Positions 28,672 through 37,958 are shown, counted from the stretch's first letter. The stretch: 64,000 nt of DNA from Bacteroidia bacterium (GCA_025996865.1 BNTV01000010.1:1-64000); one strand, 5' to 3'. Translations and numbers: made by a program. Notes: generated by a model not told the origin, from the sequence alone.

Positions 28672-30078
28672 TTAGAACTCAAAATATTTGTTTGCGTTAT
28701 TATAGGATACATCTTCTACTAATTTTCCCAGGAACGGCAGTTCCGAAACCGGCAACAGCCCTTGTTCCACGTCATTACCAATCAGATTACAAAGTATCCG
28801 GCGGAAATATTCATGACGCGGATAGGACAGGAAACTCCGCGAATCGGTCAGCATTCCGACAAAACGGCTCAGCAAACCTAACACGGACAAGGAATTCATC
28901 TGCGCTTCCATCCCGTATTTCTGGTCTAAAAACCACCATCCCGAACCGAATTGTATTTTTCCGGCGACAGGGCCTTCCTGGAAATTTCCCAACATGGTCG
29001 CTATCATATCGTTATCGCGAGGATTAAGATTGTAAAGAATTGTTTTTGCTAATTTGCCTTCGCTGTGGAGTTTATCCAATAATCTCGAAAGTTCTCTTGC
29101 CGTATCGTAATCGGCGATGGAATCATAACCCGTATCAGGCCCTAATTTTTTGAACATCAATGAATTGTTATTTCTAAGCGCACCGTAATGAAATTGTTGT
29201 GTCCAATTTTTTTCCCAATCCATTTTTCCGCCTTCGTAAAGCATGGCCGATTTGAATTTCAATATTTCTTCCTGACTCAAATTCGTTCCGCCATATACCT
29301 TTTTGAAAATAGCGCTGATTTCCGAAGCGGTAAAATCTTCTGCGTAAAACTTTTCAATGCCATGGTCGGACAATTTGCAACCTGCCGAAGCAAAGAAATC
29401 ATGACGGACTTTCAAAGCCTGCAACAGGTCGTCGAAATTGGCAATGGAAACGCCCGATACTTCCGATAATTTATCAACATAAGCGCGGAAAGCGGCAGGA
29501 TTTTCAACCGCCATTGCTTTATCGGGACGCCAAGTGGGCAAGACTTTCACCGCAAATCCTTCTTTTTTCAAGGCAATATGATACTCCAACGAATCGGTGG
29601 GATCGTCGGTCGTACAAACCGTGCGGACGTTGTATTTCTGCATCAGGCCGCGGGCGCTGTATTCGGGAGTCCGCAACAAAGCAGTACATTTTTCGTAGAT
29701 TTCTTTGGCCGTTTCCGGTTTGAGGATGGTATCTACGCCGAAAGCCGTTTTCAGTTCCAAATGTGTCCAGTGATACAAAGGGTTACGCATGGTATAAGGA
29801 ACGGTTTCCGCCCATTTTTCGAACTTTTCCCAGTCGGAAGTTTCTTTGCCGGTAATGTATCGTTCGTCAATTCCATTGGTTCGCATGGCGCGCCATTTGT
29901 AATGGTCGCCTTCCAGCCAGATTTGTCCGAGATTGTCAAATTGCCGGTTTTGTGCAATTTGTTTCGGGTCTAAGTGACAGTGATAATCAATTATCGGTTG
30001 TTTTTTTGCGTGTTCGTGATAAAGTTGCTGCGCAGTTTCTGTCTGCAACACAAAGTTATCGTCCATGAATGTCTTCAT
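28672..30078 (-). CDS. uxaC: Uronate isomerase (glucuronate/galacturonate isomerase)
   Basis: It converts glucuronate to fructuronate, or galacturonate to tagaturonate, in the cytosol. The 468-residue amidohydrolase-like protein has the metal-binding DYHCHLDPKQIAQN, the substrate segment GDHYKWRAMRTNG, TDDPTDSLEYH, and the C-terminal FVGMLTDSRSFLSYPRHEYF. It is the first gene of the operon. The reductase and dehydratase steps (uxuB/uxuA or uxaB/uxaA) that connect it to KDG are not encoded in this window. Confidence 0.95.
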   Translation of the reverse strand: MKTFMDDNFVLQTETAQQLYHEHAKKQPIIDYHCHLDPKQIAQNRQFDNLGQIWLEGDHYKWRAMRTNGIDERYITGKETSDWEKFEKWAETVPYTMRNPLYHWTHLELKTAFGVDTILKPETAKEIYEKCTALLRTPEYSARGLMQKYNVRTVCTTDDPTDSLEYHIALKKEGFAVKVLPTWRPDKAMAVENPAAFRAYVDKLSEVSGVSIANFDDLLQALKVRHDFFASAGCKLSDHGIEKFYAEDFTASEISAIFKKVYGGTNLSQEEILKFKSAMLYEGGKMDWEKNWTQQFHYGALRNNNSLMFKKLGPDTGYDSIADYDTARELSRLLDKLHSEGKLAKTILYNLNPRDNDMIATMLGNFQEGPVAGKIQFGSGWWFLDQKYGMEAQMNSLSVLGLLSRFVGMLTDSRSFLSYPRHEYFRRILCNLIGNDVEQGLLPVSELPFLGKLVEDVSYNNANKYFEF

Positions 30079-30106
30079 TTTTCTATGTATTAATCAAGTT
30101 AGAGCG

Positions 30107-30114
30107 CAAAATTA
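30107..30114 (-). promoter_or_regulatory. -7 promoter element of the uronate operon
   Basis: TAATTTTG on the minus strand fits TAnnTTTG, 28 nt upstream of the uxaC start. No clear -33 element or operator palindrome is seen. Confidence 0.5.
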
Positions 30115-30137
30115 GTAAAAATTTTGGAATAATTTCT

Positions 30138-30145
30138 TATCTTTG
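30138..30145 (+). promoter_or_regulatory. -7 promoter element of the MBL hydrolase gene
   Basis: TATCTTTG matches TAnnTTTG on the plus strand, 64 nt before the ATG at 30210 and divergent from the uronate operon promoter. Confidence 0.5.
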
Positions 30146-30209
30146 TCGCGTTTTGATAATTGAAATTAATATTCATTGTATTAACCGGTAAATTTACACA
30201 GACAATCGG

Positions 30210-31013
30210 ATGGGGTTAAAATTCCTGAGTTTAGCGAGCGGGAGCAGCGGTAATTGTTATTACTTAGGCACAGACGAATATGGGATTCTTATGGATGCCG
30301 GTGTTGGGATGCGAACCATAAAAAAAGCGCTGAAAGACAATGGTATAGGCATGGAACAAATTATGGCGGTGTTTATCACTCACGACCATGCCGACCACAT
30401 TAAATCCGTTGGAAGTTTAGGCGAAAAATACGGTATTCCTGTCTATGCTACGCAAAAAGTTCATGAAGGATTAGAGAACAGCAGATATATTGACGAGAAA
30501 TTGAGTCTTTCGCGCCGGATTATTGAAAAAGAAGAATCGGTTTGCATTAAAGATTTTAAGATTACGGCTTTCGGTATTCCACACGACGCCAGCGATTGCG
30601 TTGGCTATATGGTTAATTATAAACATCATAAATGGGTATTGGCAACAGATGTCGGGCATATCAACGACACAGTGGGAGGATATATCCGGATGGCTAATCA
30701 TTTGGTTGTCGAAGCCAATTATGACCGGGAAATGTTACGTTGCGGCAGTTATTCCGGGCGTTTGAAAAAGCGGATTTCCGACGGAAACGGCCATTTATGC
30801 AATTCCGAAATCGCCGAATTTTTAGCTGCTAATTTTGATTTGCACCTGAGAAATATCTGGCTTTGCCACCTGAGCAAAGAAAACAATCACCCCGAATTGG
30901 CTTACAAAACCGTGGAAATGGAGATGGGGAAGTATGGCATCCGCGTCGGTAAAGATGTGAACCTGAATGTTTTGAAGCGTTCTACGCCTTCGGAGATATT
31001 TTTGTTGGAATGA
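30210..31013 (+). CDS. MBL-fold metal-dependent hydrolase (YycJ/WalJ type)
   Basis: This 267-residue protein has the metallo-beta-lactamase fold: FLSLASGSSGNCYYLGTD at the start, the metal motif FITHDHADHIKSV (HxHxDH), and later ATDVGHIND and the C-terminal CHLSKENNHPE. It belongs to the YycJ/WalJ-like group, proposed to act on DNA ends in some bacteria; the substrate here is unknown. It is monocistronic and followed directly by 7-bp repeats. Confidence 0.9.
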   Translation: MGLKFLSLASGSSGNCYYLGTDEYGILMDAGVGMRTIKKALKDNGIGMEQIMAVFITHDHADHIKSVGSLGEKYGIPVYATQKVHEGLENSRYIDEKLSLSRRIIEKEESVCIKDFKITAFGIPHDASDCVGYMVNYKHHKWVLATDVGHINDTVGGYIRMANHLVVEANYDREMLRCGSYSGRLKKRISDGNGHLCNSEIAEFLAANFDLHLRNIWLCHLSKENNHPELAYKTVEMEMGKYGIRVGKDVNLNVLKRSTPSEIFLLE

Positions 31014-31076
31014 TGGTTAGTGATTAGTGGTTAATGGTTAGTGATTAGTGGTTAATGGTTAGTGATTAGTGATTAA
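31014..31076. repeat. Heptamer repeat (TTAGTGA/TTAGTGG/TTAATGG)
   Basis: About nine 7-bp units begin right after the MBL stop codon. The reverse complement of this block is at 31311-31358, so the two form inverted repeats around the small gene at 31091. Confidence 0.9.
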
Positions 31077-31090
31077 AATATGAGATAATT

Positions 31091-31333
31091 ATGAAAAAGA
31101 GCGTTTTAAAGGAAAAGAGTTTTAAATTTGCGGTAAGGATTGTGAATTTATATAAGCATTTATGCGATGAGAAAAAAGAGTTTGTTTTATCCAAACAGAT
31201 TTTACGAAGCGGTACATCGGTAGGCGCTATGGTTCGCGAATTTGATAGCATCAATAACGATGCAGTAGAACTCATAAAAATGATTACAAGCAGTATAAAA
31301 ACCGCCAAATCATCACTAACCACTAACCACTAA
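31091..31333 (+). CDS. Shortened four-helix-bundle (S23/IVP-like) protein
   Basis: Residues 1-50 (KEKSFKFAVRIVNLYKHL ... LRSGTSVGAMVRE) match the N-terminal two helices of the S23 / 23S intervening-sequence protein family, usually 115-120 residues. From residue 51 (FDSINNDAVELIKMITSSI) it matches the last helix. The segment in between, about 35-40 residues, is missing, so an in-frame internal deletion is likely near 31240. The last residues (SLTTNH) are encoded by the flanking heptamer repeat. It is probably a decaying or miniature copy; the family function is unclear outside rRNA insertions and retroelement Avd proteins. Confidence 0.7.
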   Translation: MKKSVLKEKSFKFAVRIVNLYKHLCDEKKEFVLSKQILRSGTSVGAMVREFDSINNDAVELIKMITSSIKTAKSSLTTNH

Positions 31334-31358
31334 TCACTAACCACTAACCACTCAACCA
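31311..31358. repeat. Heptamer repeat, inverted partner
   Basis: CACTAAC/CACTAAT units with 7-bp period, complementary to 31014-31076. They encode the end of the small S23-like gene on one strand and the C-terminus of the glycosyltransferase (EWLVVSD) on the other. Confidence 0.9.
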
Positions 31359-32445
31359 AAGCTTTTGCAAAAACCTCCCAAGAAAGTTTTTGTTTTTCGA
31401 TCCGGATATTTTCGATGAATTTTTCCGTTCCTTCGGCGAACAGTTGTTGAATCCCTCCGGCAATGCTTTTCGCTTGCGGACGACTGACAATTCCCGTCCC
31501 TGCCGTCTCAATCGTGTCTTTCAGACTACCCACATCGGTTGCAACGATTGGCGCTTCAAAATGATAGGCGACTGGAATTACTCCGCTTTGTGTCGCCGAT
31601 TTGTAGGGCAACACCAGTGCATCGGCAGCCGAAAACAAGAGGGGGACTTCGTCGTCGGCAATGTATTTGTTCCGGACTTGTATGCGTTCTTTTGCCGGAG
31701 AAACGTCGATGATCTGTTGATATTTCCCGAAATCGCCGTAAGATTCGCCGGCAATAATCAATTGGTAGGAATCGTCCAAAAAAGACATGGCGTTAAGCAG
31801 CAAATCCAAGCCTTTGTAATCGCGGATTAAACCGAAAAACAGCAAGGTTTTCTTGTCCGGATTCAGGTTCAAGGTTTCACAAGCCTTTTTTCTATCCTGT
31901 TTTTCACCAAAATGATCGTACAAAGGATGCGCTTGCAGACAATATTTTGCGTGAGGATAAAGCGAAAGCAAATCCTTTTTTACGGATTCGCTTAAAATCA
32001 TAAATCCGTCTGCTTGATTGAAAAACAACTTCGAGAGCGGTTTGTCATAAAATTTCGGTTCATGGGGAATGGCGTTGTGAACCAAGGCTATGATGCGGGT
32101 TTTACCCTGTAATTTATGGGCGATATGTCCGTAAGCCGGAGCGAAGAACGACATCCAATAGGCAATCACCAACACATCGGGTTGGTATTTTTCGATGGCT
32201 CTGGCCGTTTTTTCGTAAGAAAAAGGATTAATGCTGTCCAAAATCCTTTCAGACGGAACGAGATTCGCCGCTTCACCGCCTTCCACAAATTGCGTTTTAC
32301 CCGGGAATAAAAATCCCGGATATAAACGCGAAAAAGAAAATACCTTTACGTCATGCTCTTTCGCCAATGCCTGATAAAGCGACATGCTAAACTGCGCAAT
32401 ACCACCCCGATAGGGATAAAAAGGAGAAAGAACCGCAAAACGCAT
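31330..32445 (-). CDS. GT4-family glycosyltransferase
   Basis: This 371-residue protein has the GT-B fold of family 4: N-terminal FAVLSPFYPYRGGIAQFSMS, the C-terminal nucleotide-sugar region KKTLLFFGLIRDYKGLDLLL, and the motif SAADALVLPYKSATQSGVIPVAYHFEAPIVAT with the usual E...G pattern partly changed. It would transfer a sugar to a surface glycan at the cytosolic face of the membrane. It is not in a polysaccharide cluster, so the acceptor is unknown. Its last codons run into the heptamer repeat, which may have replaced its original end. Confidence 0.88.
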   Translation of the reverse strand: MRFAVLSPFYPYRGGIAQFSMSLYQALAKEHDVKVFSFSRLYPGFLFPGKTQFVEGGEAANLVPSERILDSINPFSYEKTARAIEKYQPDVLVIAYWMSFFAPAYGHIAHKLQGKTRIIALVHNAIPHEPKFYDKPLSKLFFNQADGFMILSESVKKDLLSLYPHAKYCLQAHPLYDHFGEKQDRKKACETLNLNPDKKTLLFFGLIRDYKGLDLLLNAMSFLDDSYQLIIAGESYGDFGKYQQIIDVSPAKERIQVRNKYIADDEVPLLFSAADALVLPYKSATQSGVIPVAYHFEAPIVATDVGSLKDTIETAGTGIVSRPQAKSIAGGIQQLFAEGTEKFIENIRIEKQKLSWEVFAKALVEWLVVSD

Positions 32446-32466
32446 AAAAATTACTATTTAATTTAA

Positions 32467-32497
32467 ATTCTCAATTCTCAATTCTCAACTCTCAATT
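32467..32497. repeat. Heptamer repeat (AATTCTC)
   Basis: Four 7-bp units (one reading AACTCTC) fill the gap between the ahcY stop and the glycosyltransferase start. The same unit recurs at 42804-42839. Confidence 0.9.
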
Positions 32498-33905
32498 AAT
32501 ACCTATAATGTTCCGCCTTATACGGCCCATCAATATTAACACCAATATAATCAGCCTGTTCGGGAGTCAAAACCGTCAGCTCAACACCGATGCGTTCCAG
32601 ATGCAAGCGGGCAACTTCTTCGTCCAAATGCTTGGGCAAACGATAAACGCCGATTTCGTATTGGTTTTGCCACAAATCCAACTGTGCCAAAGTCTGGTTG
32701 GTAAACGAGTTACTCATCACAAACGAAGGATGTCCCGTTGCATTGCCGAGATTGACCAAACGGCCTTCGGACAATAAGAAAATGGATTTTCCCGTAGCCG
32801 GGAAAGTATATTTATCCACTTGCGGTTTGATATTGGTATGGATAATACCCGGATAATTCACCAATTTATCCACCTGGATTTCGTTGTCGAAATGGCCGAT
32901 GTTGCAAACAATCGCCTGATCCTTCATTTGAGAGATATGATCGACAGTAATCACGTCACGGTTTCCGGTCGTTGTCACAAAAATATTGCCTTCTTTGACG
33001 GCCTTTTCCATCGGGATCACTTCAAAACCTTCCATGGCCGCTTGTAAAGCGCAAATCGGGTCGATTTCGGTGACAATCACGCGGGCGCCGTAGGAACGCA
33101 TGGATTTGGCACAGCCTTTGCCCACATCGCCGTAACCCAACACCACAACCACCTTACCGGCAATCATCACATCGGTACCTCTTTTGATGCCGTCGGCTAA
33201 AGATTCGCGGCAGCCGTACAAATTGTCGAATTTGGATTTGGTGACCGAATCATTTACGTTGATAGCAGGGAACAACAATTCTCCTTTTTCCAACATCTGA
33301 TACAGCCGGTGAACGCCGGTTGTCGTTTCTTCCGAAACGCCTTTCAATTCGGATACTGTCTGATGCCAACGGATTTTATTTTCGTCCAATATGCGGCGTA
33401 AAGTATCAAGAATCACCTGTTCTTCGTGATTGCTGCCTTTGCGGTTCAAGAAATTTGCGTCGTTTTCGGCTTTGTATCCCCAGATAATCAGCAAAGTAGC
33501 ATCTCCGCCGTCGTCAACAATCAGGTTGGGGCCTTGACCGTCGGGGAAACGCAAAGCCTGATCGGTACACCACCAGTATTCTTCCAGTGATTCGCCTTTC
33601 CATGCAAATACAGGGATTCCGGCAGCGGCGATGGCAGCGGCGGCATGATCCTGTGTAGAGAAAATATTACAACTGGCCCAACGCACATCGGCGCCTAATT
33701 CTACCAAAGTTTCAATCAATACAGCCGTTTGGATCGTCATGTGCAAAGAGCCTGTGATACGCGCGCCTTTCAAAGGTTTTTCCTTGCCGTATTTTTTACG
33801 GATAGCCATTAAACCCGGCATTTCGTGTTCGGCTATTTCAATTTCTTTTCGTCCGAAATCGGCCAGCGAGATGTCGGCGATTTTATAAGGGAATTTTTCT
33901 GACAT
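32496..33905 (-). CDS. ahcY: Adenosylhomocysteinase
   Basis: It hydrolyses S-adenosylhomocysteine to adenosine and homocysteine, keeping methylation going. The 469-residue cytosolic enzyme has the substrate region [20 protein letters not shown], the catalytic Lys/Asp area ([19 protein letters not shown]), the NAD-binding [20 protein letters not shown], and the conserved C-terminal KAEHYRY. The length includes the ~40-residue insertion seen in many bacterial forms. It is monocistronic with its own promoter. Confidence 0.97.
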   Translation of the reverse strand: MSEKFPYKIADISLADFGRKEIEIAEHEMPGLMAIRKKYGKEKPLKGARITGSLHMTIQTAVLIETLVELGADVRWASCNIFSTQDHAAAAIAAAGIPVFAWKGESLEEYWWCTDQALRFPDGQGPNLIVDDGGDATLLIIWGYKAENDANFLNRKGSNHEEQVILDTLRRILDENKIRWHQTVSELKGVSEETTTGVHRLYQMLEKGELLFPAINVNDSVTKSKFDNLYGCRESLADGIKRGTDVMIAGKVVVVLGYGDVGKGCAKSMRSYGARVIVTEIDPICALQAAMEGFEVIPMEKAVKEGNIFVTTTGNRDVITVDHISQMKDQAIVCNIGHFDNEIQVDKLVNYPGIIHTNIKPQVDKYTFPATGKSIFLLSEGRLVNLGNATGHPSFVMSNSFTNQTLAQLDLWQNQYEIGVYRLPKHLDEEVARLHLERIGVELTVLTPEQADYIGVNIDGPYKAEHYRY

Positions 33906-33930
33906 TTTTTTGATTTTTGAAATTAGGGTA

Positions 33931-33938
33931 CAAAGTTA
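33931..33938 (-). promoter_or_regulatory. -7 promoter element of ahcY
   Basis: TAACTTTG on the minus strand, 25 nt upstream of the ahcY ATG. Confidence 0.55.
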
Positions 33939-33985
33939 TGGATTTTTTTCGGAAAATCGCTTATTAAAAAGTAATAAAGCGCAAT

Positions 33986-34030
33986 TTTGCCAATTCAAAA
34001 AAATACAGTAATTTTGCATACCATTGTATG
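33986..34030 (+). promoter_or_regulatory. Promoter and likely operator of the RelBE-type module
   Basis: TTTG (33986-33989), 19-nt spacer, TAATTTTG (34009-34016) form a full consensus promoter. Directly after it, CATAC-CATT-GTATG (34017-34030) is a perfect 5-bp inverted repeat at the expected start of transcription, placed as a binding site for an autoregulating antitoxin. Confidence 0.65.
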
Positions 34031-34058
34031 TAATATTCATAATTAAAAATACAAAAGT

Positions 34059-34331
34059 ATGGCAACAACATTAGTTCAGGCACGAATAGACCCTCTAATC
34101 AAAGAAAAAGCAGAGGCTTATTTTCATTCATTTGGAATGGATAGCGCTACTGCTATTAGAATATTTTTTGCCAAAGTGGCGGAAACAGGCTGCATACCAT
34201 TCACAATCGGAGTAGATACTGAAGATGCGTATGATGCTATGATAGGAGAGCAGGCATACGCAGAGTATTTAGCAAGCGGTAAAAAATCACGCCCTATTTC
34301 GGAATTATACAAAAAATATAATATTTTATGA
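34059..34331 (+). CDS. RelB/DinJ-type antitoxin
   Basis: This 90-residue protein starts with a ribbon-helix-helix: TTLVQARIDPLIKEKAEAYF then DSATAIRIFFAKVAETGCIP. That is the RelB/DinJ pattern, which binds DNA as a dimer and neutralises the toxin with its C-terminal tail (KKSRPISELYKKYNIL). It overlaps the next gene by 4 nt (ATGA), the usual coupling of such modules. Confidence 0.92.
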   Translation: MATTLVQARIDPLIKEKAEAYFHSFGMDSATAIRIFFAKVAETGCIPFTIGVDTEDAYDAMIGEQAYAEYLASGKKSRPISELYKKYNIL

Positions 34332-34594
34332 GCTACAGCCTTTCTTTTTCAGATAAATTTGATAAATCGCTCGATAAAATAGATAATGCAAATGCTCAAA
34401 AGATATTGAAGTATTTGAAGAAAAATGTTGATGGTTCTGAAAATCCCCGTGCATTTGGCAAAGCATTAATAGGCAATCTGAAAGGACTTTGGCGATACCG
34501 TGTGGGCGATTATCGAATTATTTGCGACATTCAAAACGAAGAATGTATTGTCTTGGCGCTTGAAACCGCACACAGAAAAGATGTATACAAGTAA
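34328..34594 (+). CDS. RelE-family mRNA interferase toxin
   Basis: This 88-residue protein has the RelE fold: LSFSDKFDKSLDKID at the start, the basic core GNLKGLWRYRVGDYRIICDI with catalytic-type arginines and tyrosine, and the end ALETAHRKDVYK. Toxins of this group cut mRNA in the ribosome A site. It is coupled to the RelB-like antitoxin and driven by the shared promoter. No other gene follows. Confidence 0.92.
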   Translation: MSYSLSFSDKFDKSLDKIDNANAQKILKYLKKNVDGSENPRAFGKALIGNLKGLWRYRVGDYRIICDIQNEECIVLALETAHRKDVYK

Positions 34595-34648
34595 TTTCTT
34601 CCAATAACTGTATTTGTTGTTCGTCGGCGTTTTTGTTGTCTGCGTTTT

Positions 34649-34676
34649 GTAGAGACGGATAATTATCCGTCTCTAC
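34649..34676. repeat. GTAGAGAC-family palindrome, intergenic
   Basis: A perfect 28-bp palindrome (14-bp arms, no loop) starting GTAGAGACGGATAA. It lies between the toxin gene and yqeY, which converge, and shares its ends with palindromes at 10519 and 47031. Confidence 0.95.
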
Positions 34677-34727
34677 GGAGTCGGCATAACGTTGCCTCAA
34701 TTTGAAATGCACGCAAGGTCAGCCCCA

Positions 34728-35177
34728 TTAATTCAACAGTCGCTTTACCGCCTCCGAAATCAACCGCCCTTCGGTTTTTCCCGCCAGCGCTTTCGTCGCC
34801 ACACCCATTACCTTGCCCATGTCTTTGGCGGAAGTCGCTCCCACTTGGGCGATAATTTCCCGGATGGCTTTTTCCAATTCTTCGGGCGACATTTGCTTCG
34901 GCAAATATTCTTCGATAAAACCGGATTCAGCCAGCTCTCTCTCAGCCAGTTCAGGACGGTTTTGTTCCTGATAAATGGCGGCGCTGTCTTTGCGTTGCTT
35001 TACCATCTTTTGCAGGATTTTCACTGCGGTTTCATCACTCAGGTCGCCATCCGCACCTTTGGCGGTTTTGGCTTCCAAAAATTCTTTCTTTACTCCGCGC
35101 AAAGCTTCCAGGCGGATTTTGTCTTTCGCCAGCATGGCAGTCTTGATGTCGTTGCTGATTGTATCAAATAGTGTCAT
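34728..35177 (-). CDS. GatB/YqeY domain protein
   Basis: This 149-residue protein is a stand-alone YqeY domain: LFDTISNDIKTAMLAKDKIRLEALRGVKKEF at the start and GKVMGVATKALAGKTEGRLI near the end. The domain is the tRNA-binding tail of GatB; the free form has no settled role. It follows ftsZ in the same direction with a 32-nt gap, as is common in Bacteroidales, and is probably the last gene of the dcw transcript. Confidence 0.92.
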   Translation of the reverse strand: MTLFDTISNDIKTAMLAKDKIRLEALRGVKKEFLEAKTAKGADGDLSDETAVKILQKMVKQRKDSAAIYQEQNRPELAERELAESGFIEEYLPKQMSPEELEKAIREIIAQVGATSAKDMGKVMGVATKALAGKTEGRLISEAVKRLLN

Positions 35178-35209
35178 AATAATTGTGAATTAAAAATTGA
35201 GAATTATTT

Positions 35210-36544
35210 TTAGTTTTCTTCGAAGACTTCTGCGGTTCTCCGGGCTTCTGCTTTCCGCGCGATATTGAGCATTAGTTGCGGACTGCGGGTGTATGCCGGA
35301 TAAGTAATCAGCGCTTCGATGATTTCGTTATCATCCATATTATTCAGATTGAAGATAAACGGTTTGGGACGGTTCGTTTTAATCCTGTCCATGGAAACGT
35401 CTTCCCCGTAATATTTTTTCAGTAAGTAGCGTATCCACTTTTCTTCTTCTTCGGTGTGCTGCAATTCTGCTTCTGCTTTCCGGATGATTTCGGAATCTTC
35501 GAGTACTTTTTTTCTTCCGTTTTCGATTTCTGTCAGAGGAACGACGTCTTCAATGCCGAAACCGGTTGCCAGAATCGTTATTTTGATATTGTCTTCCAAT
35601 TCCGGGTCGGAAGCCGTACCCCAGATTACTTCGATATCGGAGTTGAATTTGCCCATGAAATCGTGAACTTCATTCATTTCTTCCATCATCAAAGGTTGGA
35701 TGGCGCCGAATGTGATGTTCAACAGGATTTTTTTTGCTTTGAATACGTCATTGTTATTCAATAATGGAGAATGTAAAGCATTATTAATCGCTGTCGAAAC
35801 CCGGTTTTCGCCTCTGCCCAGTCCGTTACTCATAATGGCAACGCCTCCGTCACGGAGAATCGTATTGACATCCGCGAAGTCCAAGTTAATATAACCGGCT
35901 ACAGTGATAATTTCCGATATGCTTTTGGCAGCTACCGTCAAAGTATCGTCGGCCCTTTTGAAGGCGTTCGGAATGTCGAGGTCGAAGTAAATGTCGCGGA
36001 GACGTTCATTGTTGATTACCAGCAAAGCGTCCACGTTTTGTTTGATTTCTTCAACGCCTTTCAAGGCCTGTATGATTTTTTTAACGCCTTCAAACAGAAA
36101 TGGAATGGTGACGATTCCTACGGTTAATATATTCATTTTTTTGGCAACGCCTGCCACGATGGGAGCTGCGCCTGTACCGGTTCCGCCGCCCATACCGGCT
36201 GTAACAAATACCATTTTGGTTCCGTCACTCAGTAATTTTTCCAAATCGGCGATGCTTTCCTCCGCCGCTTTCCGTCCCATTTCGGGTTTTCCGCCGGCGC
36301 CCAAACCTTCGGTGGTTTGTTTGCCCAACTGCATTTTGACAGGCACCTCGCTTTTCAGCATGGCTTGGTTGTCGGTATTGCACAAAACAAAGGATACATC
36401 ACGGATACCGCCTTCGCAGTACATGTGCGTAACGGCGTTTCCGCCGCCGCCGCCGACACCCAACACTTTTATAATCGACGGGATTTCTCTTGGAAAATCA
36501 AATTGCAATAATTCGCTTTCCGACTGTATGCTATTTTCTTCCAT
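35210..36544 (-). CDS. ftsZ: Cell division protein FtsZ
   Basis: FtsZ is the tubulin-like GTPase that forms the division ring. The 444-residue protein has the nucleotide-binding GGGGGNAV near residues 31-38 and the tubulin signature GMGGGTGTGAAP near 117-128. The T7-loop catalytic region follows (NLDFADVNTILRDGG). The variable C-terminal tail (about 330-444) includes NRPKPFIFNLNNMDDNE and a basic end. It starts 2 nt after ftsA. Confidence 0.96.
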   Translation of the reverse strand: MEENSIQSESELLQFDFPREIPSIIKVLGVGGGGGNAVTHMYCEGGIRDVSFVLCNTDNQAMLKSEVPVKMQLGKQTTEGLGAGGKPEMGRKAAEESIADLEKLLSDGTKMVFVTAGMGGGTGTGAAPIVAGVAKKMNILTVGIVTIPFLFEGVKKIIQALKGVEEIKQNVDALLVINNERLRDIYFDLDIPNAFKRADDTLTVAAKSISEIITVAGYINLDFADVNTILRDGGVAIMSNGLGRGENRVSTAINNALHSPLLNNNDVFKAKKILLNITFGAIQPLMMEEMNEVHDFMGKFNSDIEVIWGTASDPELEDNIKITILATGFGIEDVVPLTEIENGRKKVLEDSEIIRKAEAELQHTEEEEKWIRYLLKKYYGEDVSMDRIKTNRPKPFIFNLNNMDDNEIIEALITYPAYTRSPQLMLNIARKAEARRTAEVFEEN

Positions 36545-36546
36545 GA

Positions 36547-37935
36547 TTATTGATTTTTTTCGTTGTTATCATTTTTATTATCCGGTTCAAAATCCGCCGT
36601 ACTAAACAAATTGTCCGATATATCACCCAATTTTTTCACCATCACGCCGAAAAGTCCTCCGCCTTTTTCCTTAAGTGGTTTCGGTGGAGTTTGCGGTTTT
36701 ATTGTCGTTTCTTTCGGTTTTTGTTCCTGACCGGGTTGTTCTACAGAAGTGTCCTCACCGAAAATGCGTCCTGACCAACCGCCTTTTTCTTTTGTAGAAG
36801 GATCAACACAGTCCTTTTTTGCCAAAGTTAATAAACCGATAATCGTTGAATAATCAGCCGGTTGATTGGTTCCGGTAGCTGTCGGACAGGCAAGCCGGAT
36901 ATTTCTATTCGTTTTGTTTCGGAAAGAGTCCTCCAAATGACGGAGCATCGCGCCGCCGCCGGTAATAACGATACCCGAACCCAACGAATCGCCATATCCC
37001 GATTCCTGAATCTGATGAATGACATTTTCCAGAATTTCATCCATTCTCGCTTCGATAATCGCATTCAAATTCCTGACTTCGATTTCGCGTGAAGTGCTAA
37101 GTCCCTCATCTATTGTTATTTTTCTCACATCTTCCAAATCCGCAATGGCGCTGCCGTAATTCTTTTTCAGATTTTCGGCTTCTTCTTCCGAAACATTCAG
37201 GCAACGGATATCTTTGGTAATGGCTAAGCCGCCCAGAGGAATGGTAACTAAATACCTCAAAATTCCGCTTTTATAGATGGAAACATAAGTGACTCCGGCG
37301 CCAAATTCCACCAAAGCGCAGCCCAATTCTTTCTCTTTCTTTTCCAATACAGCCGCTGCCGTGGCCAATGGAGCAACTATGTATTTCACAATTTCTATTT
37401 TTTCGGGAATGGCTCTCCTTATCAAGTTTTTCAAATTGGGATTGCTCACTACAATCAACTGGTAACGCGCTTCAATAGAGGAAGCGGTAGTACCTCTCGG
37501 ACTGGCATTTAATTGTCCGTCCACATAATACTCGGGAGGAAGGATTTCCAGTACCTCATATAGTTCCGGTTTGTATTGTTTTGCTTCTTCCTCGATTTTA
37601 TTCAACAAGGGCCGGTCAATCATCAGCCCGTTTTCAATTTGTTTCCGGATGCTGTAACGCTCCGTATGCATGGATTGTCCCCCGATGCTTACATATACCT
37701 TCTCAATCGGAGCGCGTAGTTTGGGCATTGCATAATCCCTGTTTAAGCGACTAATCAAATTAGCCGTTTTTTCAGCGGCAGCATCCACGTTATAGACACA
37801 ACCTCTTCGGATTGCGTTTTCCGAATCCATCTTTTCGGTGCGTGAAATAGATATCTTCCCACTTGCTTCTTTCTTGGCAATCATGGCAATCATTTTTGAA
37901 GTGCCCGGGTCAATTGCGACAATGTGCTGTTCCAT
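36547..37935 (-). CDS. ftsA: Cell division protein FtsA
   Basis: This actin-like ATPase tethers FtsZ to the membrane. It shows phosphate-1 IVAIDPGTSKMIAMIAKKE, the SHS2 (1C) domain region around IEKVYVSIGGQSMHTERY, phosphate-2 CALVEFGAGVTYVSIY and adenosine motif GIVITGGGAMLRHL. After residue ~385 a low-complexity Pro/Lys linker (QKPKETTIKPQTPPKPLK) leads to a short amphipathic end typical of Bacteroidota FtsA. It lies between ftsQ (23-nt gap) and ftsZ. Confidence 0.95.
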   Translation of the reverse strand: MEQHIVAIDPGTSKMIAMIAKKEASGKISISRTEKMDSENAIRRGCVYNVDAAAEKTANLISRLNRDYAMPKLRAPIEKVYVSIGGQSMHTERYSIRKQIENGLMIDRPLLNKIEEEAKQYKPELYEVLEILPPEYYVDGQLNASPRGTTASSIEARYQLIVVSNPNLKNLIRRAIPEKIEIVKYIVAPLATAAAVLEKKEKELGCALVEFGAGVTYVSIYKSGILRYLVTIPLGGLAITKDIRCLNVSEEEAENLKKNYGSAIADLEDVRKITIDEGLSTSREIEVRNLNAIIEARMDEILENVIHQIQESGYGDSLGSGIVITGGGAMLRHLEDSFRNKTNRNIRLACPTATGTNQPADYSTIIGLLTLAKKDCVDPSTKEKGGWSGRIFGEDTSVEQPGQEQKPKETTIKPQTPPKPLKEKGGGLFGVMVKKLGDISDNLFSTADFEPDNKNDNNEKNQ

Positions 37936-37958
37936 TATTTATAAGTTTTATGTATTTA

